Positions 43,488 to 51,291 of a stretch of 64,000 nt of DNA are shown piece after piece (position 1 is the stretch's first letter; every line of letters begins with the position of its first letter). Both the position numbers and the translations under genes were made by a program. The stretch is from an uncultured Paenibacillus sp. (GTDB lineage Bacteria; Bacillota; Bacilli; Paenibacillales; Paenibacillaceae), in contig CALAWP010000061.1 of the NCBI GenBank assembly GCA_937895345.1, positions 58,774-122,773 of the forward strand, written 5' to 3'. The notes beneath the pieces were generated by a model. That model did no database searches, had not been told where the DNA came from, and saw only the letters and a list, made by a program, of their open reading frames with translations.

Positions 43488-44266
43488 CGGCAGGCCGCCG
43501 GGTCGGCGCGCGCTCGTCGTCGTCGCGAGTTGAACTGCAAGTTCATCCGCGACCTTGGAGCGAGTGAGCAGCGCCTTAATCGGAGATGTAAGTACATCCG
43601 CGACATTGGAGCGGCGGAAAGCGCCGAAATTGGAGCTGTAAGTTCATGCGCGACCTTAGAGCGAGTGAGCATCGCCGAAACTGGAGCTGTAAGTACATCC
43701 GCGACCTTGGAGCGAGTGAGCATCGCCGGAACTGGAGCTGTAAGTACATCCGCGACCTTAGAGCGGGCGGAAAGCGCCGAAATTGGAGCTGCAAGTACAT
43801 GCGCGACCTTGGAGCGGGCGGAAAGCGCCGAAACTGGAGCTGCAAGTACATGCGCGACCTTAGAGCGGGCGGAAAGCGCTGAAACTGGAGCTGTAAGTAC
43901 ATGCGCGACCTTAGAGCGAGTGAGCATCGCCGAAACTGGAGCTGTAAGTACATCCGCGACCTTGGAGCGAGTGAGCATCGCCGGAACTGGAGCTGTAAGT
44001 ACATCCGCGACCTTAGAGCGGGCGGTAAGCGCTGAAACTGGAGCTGTAAGTACATCCGCGACCTTAGAGCGGGCGGTAAGCGCCCGAATAGGGCCAGGCC
44101 GGGCCTCCCGCTCTGCAGGGCTGCGGCGGCCATGGGACGCACCGGCGCCGTGCCAGGCGGCACGTCCTACGGCCGTCTGCCGAAAAAAATGACTGCGCCG
44201 GAATATTCTCCCCTCTCTATTCATAAGAAAGCTGTATAAATGCGATCAGTTTTTCTGAAATAATGA
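43488..44266. other. Long intergenic region dominated by the repeat array
   Basis: Nearly 780 bp without a convincing gene. Most of it is the tandem array at 43531-44095. Frames stay open through the array on both strands because the unit lacks stops and its period is a multiple of three; none has a ribosome binding site and family-like sequence. From 44096 to 44266 there is a GC-rich then AT-rich stretch leading into the cysT promoter. Confidence 0.7.
43531..44095. repeat. Tandem array of eleven ~51-bp units (array 2)
   Basis: The anchor (T/C)AAGT recurs at 43538, 43589, 43639, 43690, 43741, 43792, 43843, 43894, 43945, 43996 and 44047: every spacing is 51 except one of 50. Each unit has a conserved half (GCTGTAAGT, then CGCGACCTTAGAGCG) and one of two alternative halves: GAGTGAGCATCGCC or GGGCGGAAAGCGC. 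The order includes a repeated three-unit block (units 3-5 and 8-10; units 4 and 9 look identical). The conserved half can form an 8-bp stem, GCTgTAAG with CTTAgAGC, around a 12-base loop, with one mismatch. Confidence 0.95.
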
Positions 44267-44296
44267 TTGACTTCCTTAACGGGACGATGCTACATT
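44267..44296 (+). promoter_or_regulatory. Promoter of the sulfate transport operon
   Basis: TTGACT (44267-44272) and TACATT (44291-44296) with an 18-base spacer. The predicted start near 44303 falls inside the inverted-repeat operator. Confidence 0.65.
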
Positions 44297-44332
44297 ATTA
44301 ATACCTAGTAAGTTAATAGGAATTGTATTAAT
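44296..44332. promoter_or_regulatory. Operator-like nested inverted repeat before cysT
   Basis: Outer perfect arms ATTAATAC (44296-44303) and GTATTAAT (44325-44332). Inner arms ATACCTA (44301-44307) and TAGGAAT (44317-44323) match 6 of 7. The inner element, ending in TAGGAATT, resembles the binding site of the cysteine-metabolism repressor CymR of Firmicutes. Position over the transcription start suits repression. The CymR link is from memory of the motif and needs testing. Confidence 0.5.
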
Positions 44333-44385
44333 ACTCGTCTGCTACGCCTGCGGCATGAGCCGATGGTTTGGAGGTTACAGTCACA

Positions 44386-45201
44386 GTGAACGCCTTATTT
44401 CGGGGAAAAGGGTGGAGCTTCGGGTTTCGCACCGCCATCATGCTTTATTTTTTCTGTTTGATCGTATTGCCGATTATCGGCATCTATACGCAATCGCTGT
44501 CGCTCGGATGGCAGCCGTTCTGGGAAAGCGTATCCGATTCGATTGCCTGGAAGGCGGTGCTGCTGACCGTCAAGCTGGCGGCCATCGCCACCTTGATCAA
44601 TATCGTGATCGGCACGATGATCGGCTGGGTGCTGATCCGCTACCAGTTTCCGGGCCGAAGGCTGCTGAACAGCCTGATCGACCTGCCGTTCGCGCTGCCG
44701 ACCGCGGTCGGCGGCTTGCTTATTTTGCTGCTGCTCGGACCGGGCAGCCTCGTCGGCGGCCTGGCGGACCGGGCGGGCTTTCAGATCGTGTTTCACGAGC
44801 CGGCCATCGTCGTTGCGATGGTATTCGTGACGTTCCCGTTCGTTATTCGCGGACTCCAGCCGCTGCTGGAGGAGATGGACCAATCGGAGGAAGAGGCCTC
44901 GTATACGTTGGGCGCTTCCAAGTTCCGCACCTTTGTGAGCGTTATATTTCCGACGATGCTGCCGGGCATATTGAGCGGAGCGATGCTTGCGTTCTCCCGC
45001 GGATTGGCGGAGTTCGGGGCGGTGGTGCTCATTGCGGGCAACATTCCGGGCAAGACGCTGGTGGCGTCCGTCTTTATTTTCGGCGAAATCGAAAGCAACA
45101 ACCCGCAAGGCGCGGCGGCGGTGTCGGTCATCCTGCTGACGTTGTCCTTCCTCATTCTCTGGACGGTTAACAAGCTTCAGGGAAGGAGGTCGGGACATTG
45201 A
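44386..45201 (+). CDS. cysT: Sulfate/thiosulfate ABC transporter permease CysT
   Basis: First membrane subunit of the sulfate importer. It has 271 residues with six helices and the permease signature EEASYTLGASKFRTFVSVIFPTMLPGI (EAA loop). LSLGWQPFWESVSD and ALPTAVGGLLILLLLG are typical of CysT/CysU. GTG 44386 has GGAGGTT nine bases upstream; the frame extends to TTG 44368. It overlaps cysW by four bases. Confidence 0.93.
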   Translation: MNALFRGKGWSFGFRTAIMLYFFCLIVLPIIGIYTQSLSLGWQPFWESVSDSIAWKAVLLTVKLAAIATLINIVIGTMIGWVLIRYQFPGRRLLNSLIDLPFALPTAVGGLLILLLLGPGSLVGGLADRAGFQIVFHEPAIVVAMVFVTFPFVIRGLQPLLEEMDQSEEEASYTLGASKFRTFVSVIFPTMLPGILSGAMLAFSRGLAEFGAVVLIAGNIPGKTLVASVFIFGEIESNNPQGAAAVSVILLTLSFLILWTVNKLQGRRSGH

Positions 45202-45995
45202 GAAGGCTGCTGATCTCGCTCACTTACGTCGTCATCACGCTGCTGCTGATCGTTCCATTGTTCAAAATATTGACGGGAGCCTGGGCCGACGGCCCCGGTC
45301 CCTTTATAGACGCGCTGAAGAGGCCCCAATCGCTTCACGCTCTCATGATGACGGGCATTATCGTCGTTGTCGTGACGGTCGTCAACACGCTGTTTGGCGT
45401 CATGCTTGCGCTCTATCTCGTCCGCGCTCCATGGCTGGGGCCGAAGGTCAAGCGGCTGCTGAACAGCCTGGTCGACCTTCCCTTTGCCGTATCTCCGGTC
45501 ATCGGCGGCTTGATGATCGTGCTGCTGCTCGGTCCGGGCACCGTCATGGGCGCCTTGTTCGAGGGCATCGGCGTCAAGATCGTGTATGCGATGCCCGGCA
45601 TGATCCTGGCGACGCTGTTCGTCACCTTCCCGATCATGGTCAGGGAAGTGATGCCGGTGCTGCAGGAAATCGGCGCGCAGCAGGAAGAAGCGGCTTCCAC
45701 GCTCGGAGCTTACTCCTGGTATACCTTTTGGAAGGTTACCTGGCCGTCCATCCGCTGGGGAGTCATCTACGGCGTGGTGCTGACGGTAGCCCGCTCGCTT
45801 GGCGAGTTCGGGGCGGTGCTTGTCGTATCGGGCAACATTATGAACAAGACGCAGACGGCGACAACGCTTGTCTACCAGGATGTCGAGAACTTTAACGTGG
45901 TGGCCGCCAATGGGATTGCGCTGGTGCTTGCGGTATTTTCCGTAGGGCTGCTGCTGCTCATGGAATGGGCCAAGAAACGAAAGGAAGTGCACTAG
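45198..45995 (+). CDS. cysW: Sulfate/thiosulfate ABC transporter permease CysW
   Basis: Second membrane subunit, 265 residues, six helices. The EAA loop is QEEAASTLGAYSWYTFWKVTWPSIRWG, and SLVDLPFAVSPVIGGLMIVLLLG marks the family. TTG 45198 is set by AAGGAGG at 45183-45189 and overlaps the cysT stop (TTGA). cysA begins 3 bases after its stop. Confidence 0.93.
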   Translation: MRRLLISLTYVVITLLLIVPLFKILTGAWADGPGPFIDALKRPQSLHALMMTGIIVVVVTVVNTLFGVMLALYLVRAPWLGPKVKRLLNSLVDLPFAVSPVIGGLMIVLLLGPGTVMGALFEGIGVKIVYAMPGMILATLFVTFPIMVREVMPVLQEIGAQQEEAASTLGAYSWYTFWKVTWPSIRWGVIYGVVLTVARSLGEFGAVLVVSGNIMNKTQTATTLVYQDVENFNVVAANGIALVLAVFSVGLLLLMEWAKKRKEVH

Positions 45996-45998
45996 CCC

Positions 45999-47060
45999 AT
46001 GCATATCAAAGTTCAGGATTTGAACAAAAGCTTCGGAGATTTCCATGCCGTCCGGAACGTCAGCTTCGAGGTGGAGAAAGGGAAGCTGATCGGCCTTCTC
46101 GGACCGAGCGGCGGCGGCAAAACGTCCATTTTGCGCATGCTCGCGGGCCTGGAGACGCCAACTTCCGGGGACATCATCTTCCACGGCCAAAGGGTCAACG
46201 ATCTTCCGCCGCAGGAGCGCGGCATCGGCTTTGTATTTCAAAACTATGCGTTGTTCAAGCATATGACGGTATACGATAACGTAGCGTTCGGCCTGAAGGT
46301 CAAAAAGCAGTCGAAGGAGCAAATCCGGGAACGGGTTATGTATTTGGTGGAGCTGACGGGACTCAAGGGCTTTGAGCACCGTTATCCGCATCAGCTGTCG
46401 GGAGGTCAGCGGCAGCGCGTCGCCTTTGCGCGGGCGCTGGCGCCGGAGCCGCAGCTGCTGCTGCTTGACGAGCCGTTTGCGGCGATCGACGCCAAGATCC
46501 GGACGGAGCTGCGCACCTGGCTGAAGGATATGATCGAGAGCGTCGGCATTACGTCCATCTTCGTTACGCACGACCAGGAGGAAGCGATCGAGGTCGCGGA
46601 CGAAATTATGATTATTAACAAGGGGCGGCTGGAGCAAAAGGGAAGCCCTTGGGCGATCTACAAAAATCCGGAGACGCCGTTTGTAGCCGGATTTATCGGC
46701 GAATCGACCATCATCGACGATGTCGCCGTCTTGAAAGGATTCCAGGATGCGGCGGGCAACGGCACGCGCGCGCTGATCCGGCCGGAATATATCGAAATCG
46801 GCAAGCCCGGCGAGATCAAGCTGGCGTCCGCAACGATGCCGGCGGTCGTCAAACATTTGCATTTCCGGGGCAGCGAATGGATGGTCGAGCTGCTGATCGG
46901 CGACACGAAGCTGATTACGTACCGTTCGCTGGAGAAGGAAGTGCTTCAGCCCGGAGAACAGGTCAGCGTGCTCGTTCACCGCGCCTACATGTTCAACGAT
47001 TCGGTCAGCTGGATTATGGAAAATCCGCTGAAAGTCGATCCGATGCCGATTCATATTTAA
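45999..47060 (+). CDS. cysA: Sulfate/thiosulfate ABC transporter ATP-binding protein CysA
   Basis: Energises sulfate import. It is 353 residues: Walker A GPSGGGKTS, Q-loop FVFQNYALFKHMTV, signature LSGGQRQRVAFARAL, Walker B LLLLDEPFAAID, switch His in FVTHDQEEA, then a C-terminal TOBE-like domain (about 240-345) that could carry regulation. Phe-Lys-His after the Q-loop, rather than the Phe-Arg-His of the proteobacterial protein, is a small variation. It is followed directly by the binding protein. Confidence 0.94.
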   Translation: MHIKVQDLNKSFGDFHAVRNVSFEVEKGKLIGLLGPSGGGKTSILRMLAGLETPTSGDIIFHGQRVNDLPPQERGIGFVFQNYALFKHMTVYDNVAFGLKVKKQSKEQIRERVMYLVELTGLKGFEHRYPHQLSGGQRQRVAFARALAPEPQLLLLDEPFAAIDAKIRTELRTWLKDMIESVGITSIFVTHDQEEAIEVADEIMIINKGRLEQKGSPWAIYKNPETPFVAGFIGESTIIDDVAVLKGFQDAAGNGTRALIRPEYIEIGKPGEIKLASATMPAVVKHLHFRGSEWMVELLIGDTKLITYRSLEKEVLQPGEQVSVLVHRAYMFNDSVSWIMENPLKVDPMPIHI

Positions 47061-47096
47061 GTGGATTTCACCTTCAAGCAGAAAGAGTGGTTGCCC

Positions 47097-48158
47097 GTGA
47101 AGAGGAAAATCGCAGCCGGCGGCCGGCTGCTGCTTATATCGCTGCTGGCCGCGGCGTTGACGGTGCTGGCGGCTTTCGGACGAACCGGCGGAGAGCCCGG
47201 CAAGCCGCAAGCGAGGGAAGGCGAGATTACGCTGGTGATCGGGGCTTATTCGGTCGTCAAGGATGCCTTCGAGGAGCTGCTGCCGGACTTTCAGCACTAT
47301 TGGTACGAGAAGACCGGCCAGCGCATCGTGTTTCAGGAGTCGTACGAGGCTTCGGGAACGCAGGCCCGCGCCATCGCCGGCGGATTCGAGGCGGACGTGG
47401 CGATACTGGCCATGGAAGGCGACCTGGACAAAATCGCCGAAGCCGGCTTTATTACGCATAACTGGAGAGAGTCTTCCCACGGCGGCATGATTACCCGATC
47501 GATCGTCGTGCTCGGCACGCGGCCGGGCAATCCGCTCGGCATTCGGGATTGGGACGATCTGGCTCGCGAAGGGGTCAAGGTGCTGTATCCGAATCCGAAG
47601 ACGTCCGGCGGCGCTCAGTGGGACATCAATGCGATCTTCGGCGCGGGATTGAAGCGGTCCGAAGCGGAGACGGGCGTCAAGTCGGACGAGTACGCCAAGT
47701 CGTTCCTAGCGTCCATTCACGAGAACATCGAGTCGCTGGACAAGAGCGGCCGCGCGTCTATGGCGGCCTTCGAGTACGGCGTCGGCGACGTAATCGTCAC
47801 GTACGAGAACGAGCTGCTGGCCCGAATCGCCAAAGGGGTCGACTACGAGATCGTGGTGCCCGAGCATACGATTCTGATCGAAAATCCGGCCGCCGTCGTC
47901 GACCGGAACGTCGATAAACACGGCACGCGGGAGGCGGCGGAAGCGTTTATCGAGTACCTGCACGGCGAAGAAGCCCAAAAGCTGCTCGTTCGCCACGGCT
48001 TCCGGCCGGTCAACCCCGAGGTCGAGCAATCGGCAGGCAGCCGGTTTGCCGTCCCGGAAGGGTTGTTCGACATCGGCTATCTGGGCGGCTGGCCCGAGGT
48101 TCGGGAGAAGCTGTATTCGAAGCGAGGCATCTGGTACCAGGTGCTTGCCGGTCTATAA
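47097..48158 (+). CDS. Sulfate/thiosulfate-binding protein
   Basis: Extracellular receptor of the CysTWA importer, 353 residues. The N-terminus is a signal or anchor (KRKIAAGGRLLLISLLAAALTVLAAFG) without a lipobox Cys, so it may be released or anchored by an uncleaved helix. The mature part matches Sbp/CysP: GAYSVVKDAFEELLPDFQHYW, FQESYEASGTQARAIAGG, LYPNPKTSGGAQWD, VTYENELL. GTG 47097 is favoured by AGAAAGAG; GTG 47061, directly after cysA, is in frame. Having the receptor last in the operon is less usual than first. A terminator follows. Confidence 0.9.
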   Translation: MKRKIAAGGRLLLISLLAAALTVLAAFGRTGGEPGKPQAREGEITLVIGAYSVVKDAFEELLPDFQHYWYEKTGQRIVFQESYEASGTQARAIAGGFEADVAILAMEGDLDKIAEAGFITHNWRESSHGGMITRSIVVLGTRPGNPLGIRDWDDLAREGVKVLYPNPKTSGGAQWDINAIFGAGLKRSEAETGVKSDEYAKSFLASIHENIESLDKSGRASMAAFEYGVGDVIVTYENELLARIAKGVDYEIVVPEHTILIENPAAVVDRNVDKHGTREAAEAFIEYLHGEEAQKLLVRHGFRPVNPEVEQSAGSRFAVPEGLFDIGYLGGWPEVREKLYSKRGIWYQVLAGL

Positions 48159-48168
48159 CGGAACATCG

Positions 48169-48205
48169 TCAGGCTTTGCCGTCGTTTGGGCAAGCCTGAT
48201 TTTTT
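48169..48205 (+). terminator. Terminator of the sulfate operon
   Basis: TCAGGCTTTGCC pairs with GGCAAGCCTGA (one bulge) around a short loop, followed by six T. Confidence 0.85.
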
Positions 48206-48334
48206 AATGTCCAAAAAAGGATTCCGGCTCGAAGCGACGAATACATAAAGGCTGCGATTGTCCGCTTCGCTGCGCTTTTAGGCAAAAGACACAAATGCGG
48301 GTTGCTTTCTTATTCCGTTTGGGGTAACATTAAT

Positions 48335-48349
48335 TTAGAATTATTCTAA
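48335..48349. promoter_or_regulatory. PerR-type box upstream of fur
   Basis: TTAGAATTATTCTAA is a perfect 7-1-7 inverted repeat of the Fur/PerR class. It matches the PerR consensus (TTATAATNATTATAA) better than the Fur consensus (TGATAATNATTATCA). In Bacillus subtilis fur is a PerR target, so this placement agrees with known biology. Confidence 0.7.
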
Positions 48350-48425
48350 ATAAGATGACTTCCGAATTTGGATATAGATGATCATAAACGATAAACGGGT
48401 TTGCTTTACGGGAGGGATGAGCAGG

Positions 48426-48899
48426 ATGAATGTGCCGGCTGAGATCGACAAAATTAAACGAAGCTTGATGGAAAACGGCTATAAGCTGACGACGCAACGC
48501 GAAATTATCGTCCGGGTGCTGCTCGAGAACGAACAGGACCATCTGAGCGCGGAGGACGTATATATGCTGGTGAAGGAGAAGTTTCCGGAGATCGGCCTGG
48601 CGACGGTGTACCGTTCGCTCGAGCTGCTGTCGGAGCTGCAAATCGTGGCCAAGATGAACTTCGGCGACGGGGTCGCCCGTTTTGATTTGCGCGGACACGA
48701 CCACGAGCATATGCATCACCATTTGATCTGCCAGCAATGCGGCGCGCTGGAGGAGATCAAGGAGGATTGGCTGACCGAGCTGGAAGAGCGGCTGGAGCGC
48801 GAATACGGCTTCAAGGTGCTCGATCACCGGCTTGATTTCATGGGCAATTACAAAGCTTGCGAAGGCGGAGAATGCAAGCGGGACCGCAAGGCCGTATAG
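48426..48899 (+). CDS. fur: Ferric uptake regulator Fur
   Basis: Iron-sensing repressor that binds Fur boxes when loaded with Fe(II). The 157-residue protein has a winged helix (YKLTTQREIIVRVLLENEQDHLSAEDVY, LATVYRSLELL), a dimer domain with metal-site histidines (GHDHEHMHHHLICQQCG), and a second Cys pair (CEGGEC) completing the structural zinc site. GINFGDGV-like KMNFGDGVARFDLR is characteristic of Fur rather than PerR or Zur. ATG 48426 has GGGAGGG nine bases upstream; ATG 48417 abuts that site. Four Fur boxes lie within the next 8.3 kb. Confidence 0.94.
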   Translation: MNVPAEIDKIKRSLMENGYKLTTQREIIVRVLLENEQDHLSAEDVYMLVKEKFPEIGLATVYRSLELLSELQIVAKMNFGDGVARFDLRGHDHEHMHHHLICQQCGALEEIKEDWLTELEERLEREYGFKVLDHRLDFMGNYKACEGGECKRDRKAV

Positions 48900-48942
48900 G
48901 GCTTGTCGGCTTCCGCGGATAACGCCGGGAACAAACGACAGG

Positions 48943-48980
48943 AATGACTGCGTCGACAGATGCGGTCATTTCTTTTTTTT
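48943..48980 (+). terminator. Terminator after fur
   Basis: AATGACTGC (48943-48951) pairs with GCGGTCATT (48962-48970, one G-U) around a 10-base loop, then T-C-T8. Confidence 0.85.
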
Positions 48981-49014
48981 GCGCCCGTATTGACGGAAAC
49001 TGGCTGTTGCCGAT

Positions 49015-49043
49015 TGACTGTGAGAACGATTATCATTACAATA
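49015..49043 (+). promoter_or_regulatory. Promoter with embedded Fur box, two-component operon
   Basis: TTGACT (49015-49020), a 17-base spacer and TACAAT (49038-49043). The spacer holds TGAGAACGATTATCA (49022-49036), which matches the Fur consensus TGATAATNATTATCA at 12 of 14 defined positions. A repressor bound there would cover the promoter. Confidence 0.75.
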
Positions 49044-49089
49044 GGCATGCTGAAGGCGAGCATTCGACTGGGCGAAAAGGATGGGTTGA

Positions 49090-49767
49090 ATGAAACGGAT
49101 ACTGCTGATTGAGGATGAACGAAACTTCGCGCGGTTTGTGGAATTGGAGCTGCGGCACGGAGGGTATGAGGTGGCCTGCGCCGGGGATGGGGCAACGGGG
49201 CTGCAAATGGCGCTGGATGCGGAATGGGATCTTGTCTTGCTTGACATGATGCTGCCCGGCATGGACGGGGTGGAAGTATGTACAAGAATTCGCGCGGTCA
49301 AATCGGTGCCGATTCTGATCATTACGGCGAGGGACAGCGTGACGGACCGCATTGTCGGTCTGGACAGCGGAGCGGACGACTATATCGCCAAACCGTTTGC
49401 GATCGAAGAGCTGATGGCCCGGATGAGAGCCGCCTTGCGCAGGGATGCCGGCTTGCAGCAGCAGGCCCGAACGCAGTTCGCCTGCGGCGGGCTGCGCCTG
49501 GATACGGCAAGCCGGCGCGTCGCCAGGGACGGGCGGACGATCGATCTGACCAAGAGGGAGTTTGCTTTACTGGAGGCTTTGATGAAAAATATGAACCGCG
49601 TCATGTCCCGGGAGCTGCTGCTGGATTTGGTATGGGGTTACGAAACGGCGGTCGACACGAACGTGGTCGAAGTGTACGTGCGGTACTTGCGAGGCAAGAT
49701 AGACAAGCCCGGCGAAGACAGCTATATACAGACGATTCGAGGCGTCGGTTACGTGATGCGCAGATGA
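49090..49767 (+). CDS. OmpR-family response regulator (iron-associated)
   Basis: DNA-binding regulator of 225 residues. The receiver domain has acidic residues E8/D9, phospho-acceptor D52 (LLDMMLPGMDG), conserved Thr in IITARD, and Lys in YIAKPF. The C-terminal winged helix is of Trans_reg_C type (LTKREFALLEALMKN, VDTNVVEVYVRYLRGKID). ATG 49090 follows AAAAGGATGGG. It overlaps the kinase gene by four bases (ATGA). Because a Fur box overlaps its promoter and FbpABC follows, it probably tunes iron uptake. That is inferred from context. Confidence 0.92.
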   Translation: MKRILLIEDERNFARFVELELRHGGYEVACAGDGATGLQMALDAEWDLVLLDMMLPGMDGVEVCTRIRAVKSVPILIITARDSVTDRIVGLDSGADDYIAKPFAIEELMARMRAALRRDAGLQQQARTQFACGGLRLDTASRRVARDGRTIDLTKREFALLEALMKNMNRVMSRELLLDLVWGYETAVDTNVVEVYVRYLRGKIDKPGEDSYIQTIRGVGYVMRR

Positions 49768-51176
49768 GCAAGCTGCATCGATTGCTGCCGGCGCTGCCGA
49801 TTCATTGGAAGCTTGCGCTCTGGTCGTCGCTTCTGATGTGCGCTTTGTTTGCCGGCGCCAGCGCCATGCAATACGTTTTCGTCGAGAAATGGATGGCCGG
49901 CAGGGAGGAGATGGCGGTCCGGCGCGATATGCGGGAGCTGCTGAACGAGCTGCTCGCGAAGGAGGCGGCGGTCGAGCCGTCCCGGTTCGCGCAAATTCGC
50001 GCTTTGCTGGACAAATACAACACGCGGGACGGCATGGTGCGGTTGCTCGATGCCGGCGGAGAGCCCGTCGTCGCCGCGTCCGACGGACTGCCTTCGGAGG
50101 TCGTTTACGGCCGCGGCCCGGCCTTGCCGGAATCGGCCGCCACGAAGATCGCCGGCGGCGTGCTGACGATAAGCCGCCCGATTCAAATTTTCGGCTTTGA
50201 CGGAACGGTCGAGATCGTCAGGAGTCTGGAGCCGATCGAACGGCTTATGGATGCCTACAGCCGAATTATGCTCCTATGTTTGGCCGGGGCGCTGCTGCTC
50301 AGCGTGCCGGGCGGAAGGCTGCTGTCGCGGCTGCTCGTCCGTCCGCTGAAGACGATGAACGAAACGATGAGCAAGGTGAAGCAGAACGGCCTGCAAGAGC
50401 GTATGCCGATGGACGGCGCCAACGATGAGGTCGCGGCGCTGAAGCGGATGTTCAACGATATGATGGACGAGCTGCAGCGTTCGTTCGAAGCGCAGAAGCA
50501 ATTTGTCGAGGATGCGTCGCATGAGCTGCGCACGCCGGTCGCCGTTATCGAGGGGCATCTGGCTCTTCTGCAGCGTTGGGGCAAGCGGGACGCCGAGGTG
50601 CTGGACGATTCGCTGCGCATTTCGCTGGAGGAGCTGGGGAGGCTGAAAGGATTGGTGGAAGAGCTTCTTGCGCTGTCGCGCGCGGAGCGAATGGAGCTGG
50701 ACGAGACGAAATCGCTGGTCTGCGCCGCGCCGGAGCAAGTGCTGCGCGAGATCGTTGACAAAGCGGTAAGGCTGCGCGGCAATCGCGATATTCGGCTGGC
50801 TGCGGAGCCGCTGGCGGGATCTATGCTGCGGATCGGACGCGCGCATCTGGAGCAGCTTCTGCTCATTGTGCTGGACAATGCCGTCAAATATTCCGAAGCC
50901 GGGAGCCGGATCGAAATAAAGACGGCGGCCGAAGACGGCATGGCGGTAATCTCCGTCCGCGACTATGGCATCGGCATCGGGGCGGAAGACCTCCCGCAGG
51001 TATGGAACCGGTTTTACCGCGCGGATAAAGCCCGGGGAAGCGCCCAGAGCGGGTACGGGCTGGGGCTGTCGATCGCCAAGCGGCTGATTCGGCTTTACGG
51101 CGGGGAGATCGAGCTGCGCAGCGCTCCGGGAGAAGGAACCGAAGCGATCGTCAGGCTCCGTCTTGCTCATGAATAG
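49764..51176 (+). CDS. Sensor histidine kinase (iron-associated two-component system)
   Basis: A 470-residue kinase: helix 1 (about 15-38), extracytoplasmic sensor region of about 120 residues (40-165), helix 2 (about 168-190), HAMP, HisKA with His253 in FVEDASHELRTPVAVIEGHL, and HATPase_c with LLIVLDNAVKYSEAG, DYGIGIG and GYGLGLSIAKRL. The sensor region has no Cys cluster or ExxE iron motif that I can point to. ATG 49764 is coupled to the response regulator stop. It is followed by 115 bases and the fbpA gene with its own Fur box. Confidence 0.92.
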   Translation: MSKLHRLLPALPIHWKLALWSSLLMCALFAGASAMQYVFVEKWMAGREEMAVRRDMRELLNELLAKEAAVEPSRFAQIRALLDKYNTRDGMVRLLDAGGEPVVAASDGLPSEVVYGRGPALPESAATKIAGGVLTISRPIQIFGFDGTVEIVRSLEPIERLMDAYSRIMLLCLAGALLLSVPGGRLLSRLLVRPLKTMNETMSKVKQNGLQERMPMDGANDEVAALKRMFNDMMDELQRSFEAQKQFVEDASHELRTPVAVIEGHLALLQRWGKRDAEVLDDSLRISLEELGRLKGLVEELLALSRAERMELDETKSLVCAAPEQVLREIVDKAVRLRGNRDIRLAAEPLAGSMLRIGRAHLEQLLLIVLDNAVKYSEAGSRIEIKTAAEDGMAVISVRDYGIGIGAEDLPQVWNRFYRADKARGSAQSGYGLGLSIAKRLIRLYGGEIELRSAPGEGTEAIVRLRLAHE

Positions 51177-51215
51177 TTTTTTTCATTTTCACAGCATTCT
51201 CTCATTTTCGTTCGG

Positions 51216-51253
51216 TACAATGACAAACGTTGCGGTAATGATATTCATTATCA
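51216..51253 (+). promoter_or_regulatory. Fur box and -10 upstream of the ferric-iron transporter
   Basis: GGTAATGATATTCATTATC (51234-51252) matches the classical 19-bp Fur box GATAATGATAATCATTATC at 17 of 19 positions. A -10 TACAAT lies just before it at 51216-51221. No strong -35 is seen. Confidence 0.8.
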
Positions 51254-51291
51254 ATGACAATCGGCCTAATGAAAATGGAGGAGAGTATTAG

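Noticed and set aside
43531..44095. CRISPR array
   Set aside because: There are no unique spacers: the whole 51-bp unit repeats, with only two alternative halves. No cas genes are nearby.
43530..44192. Long open frames on both strands through array 2 (for example 220 residues on plus, 252 and 195 on minus) as repeat-protein genes
   Set aside because: The 51-bp unit lacks stop codons in several frames and its period is a multiple of three, so frames stay open automatically. No ribosome binding site, no signal peptide, and the frames do not show codon-like substitution patterns.
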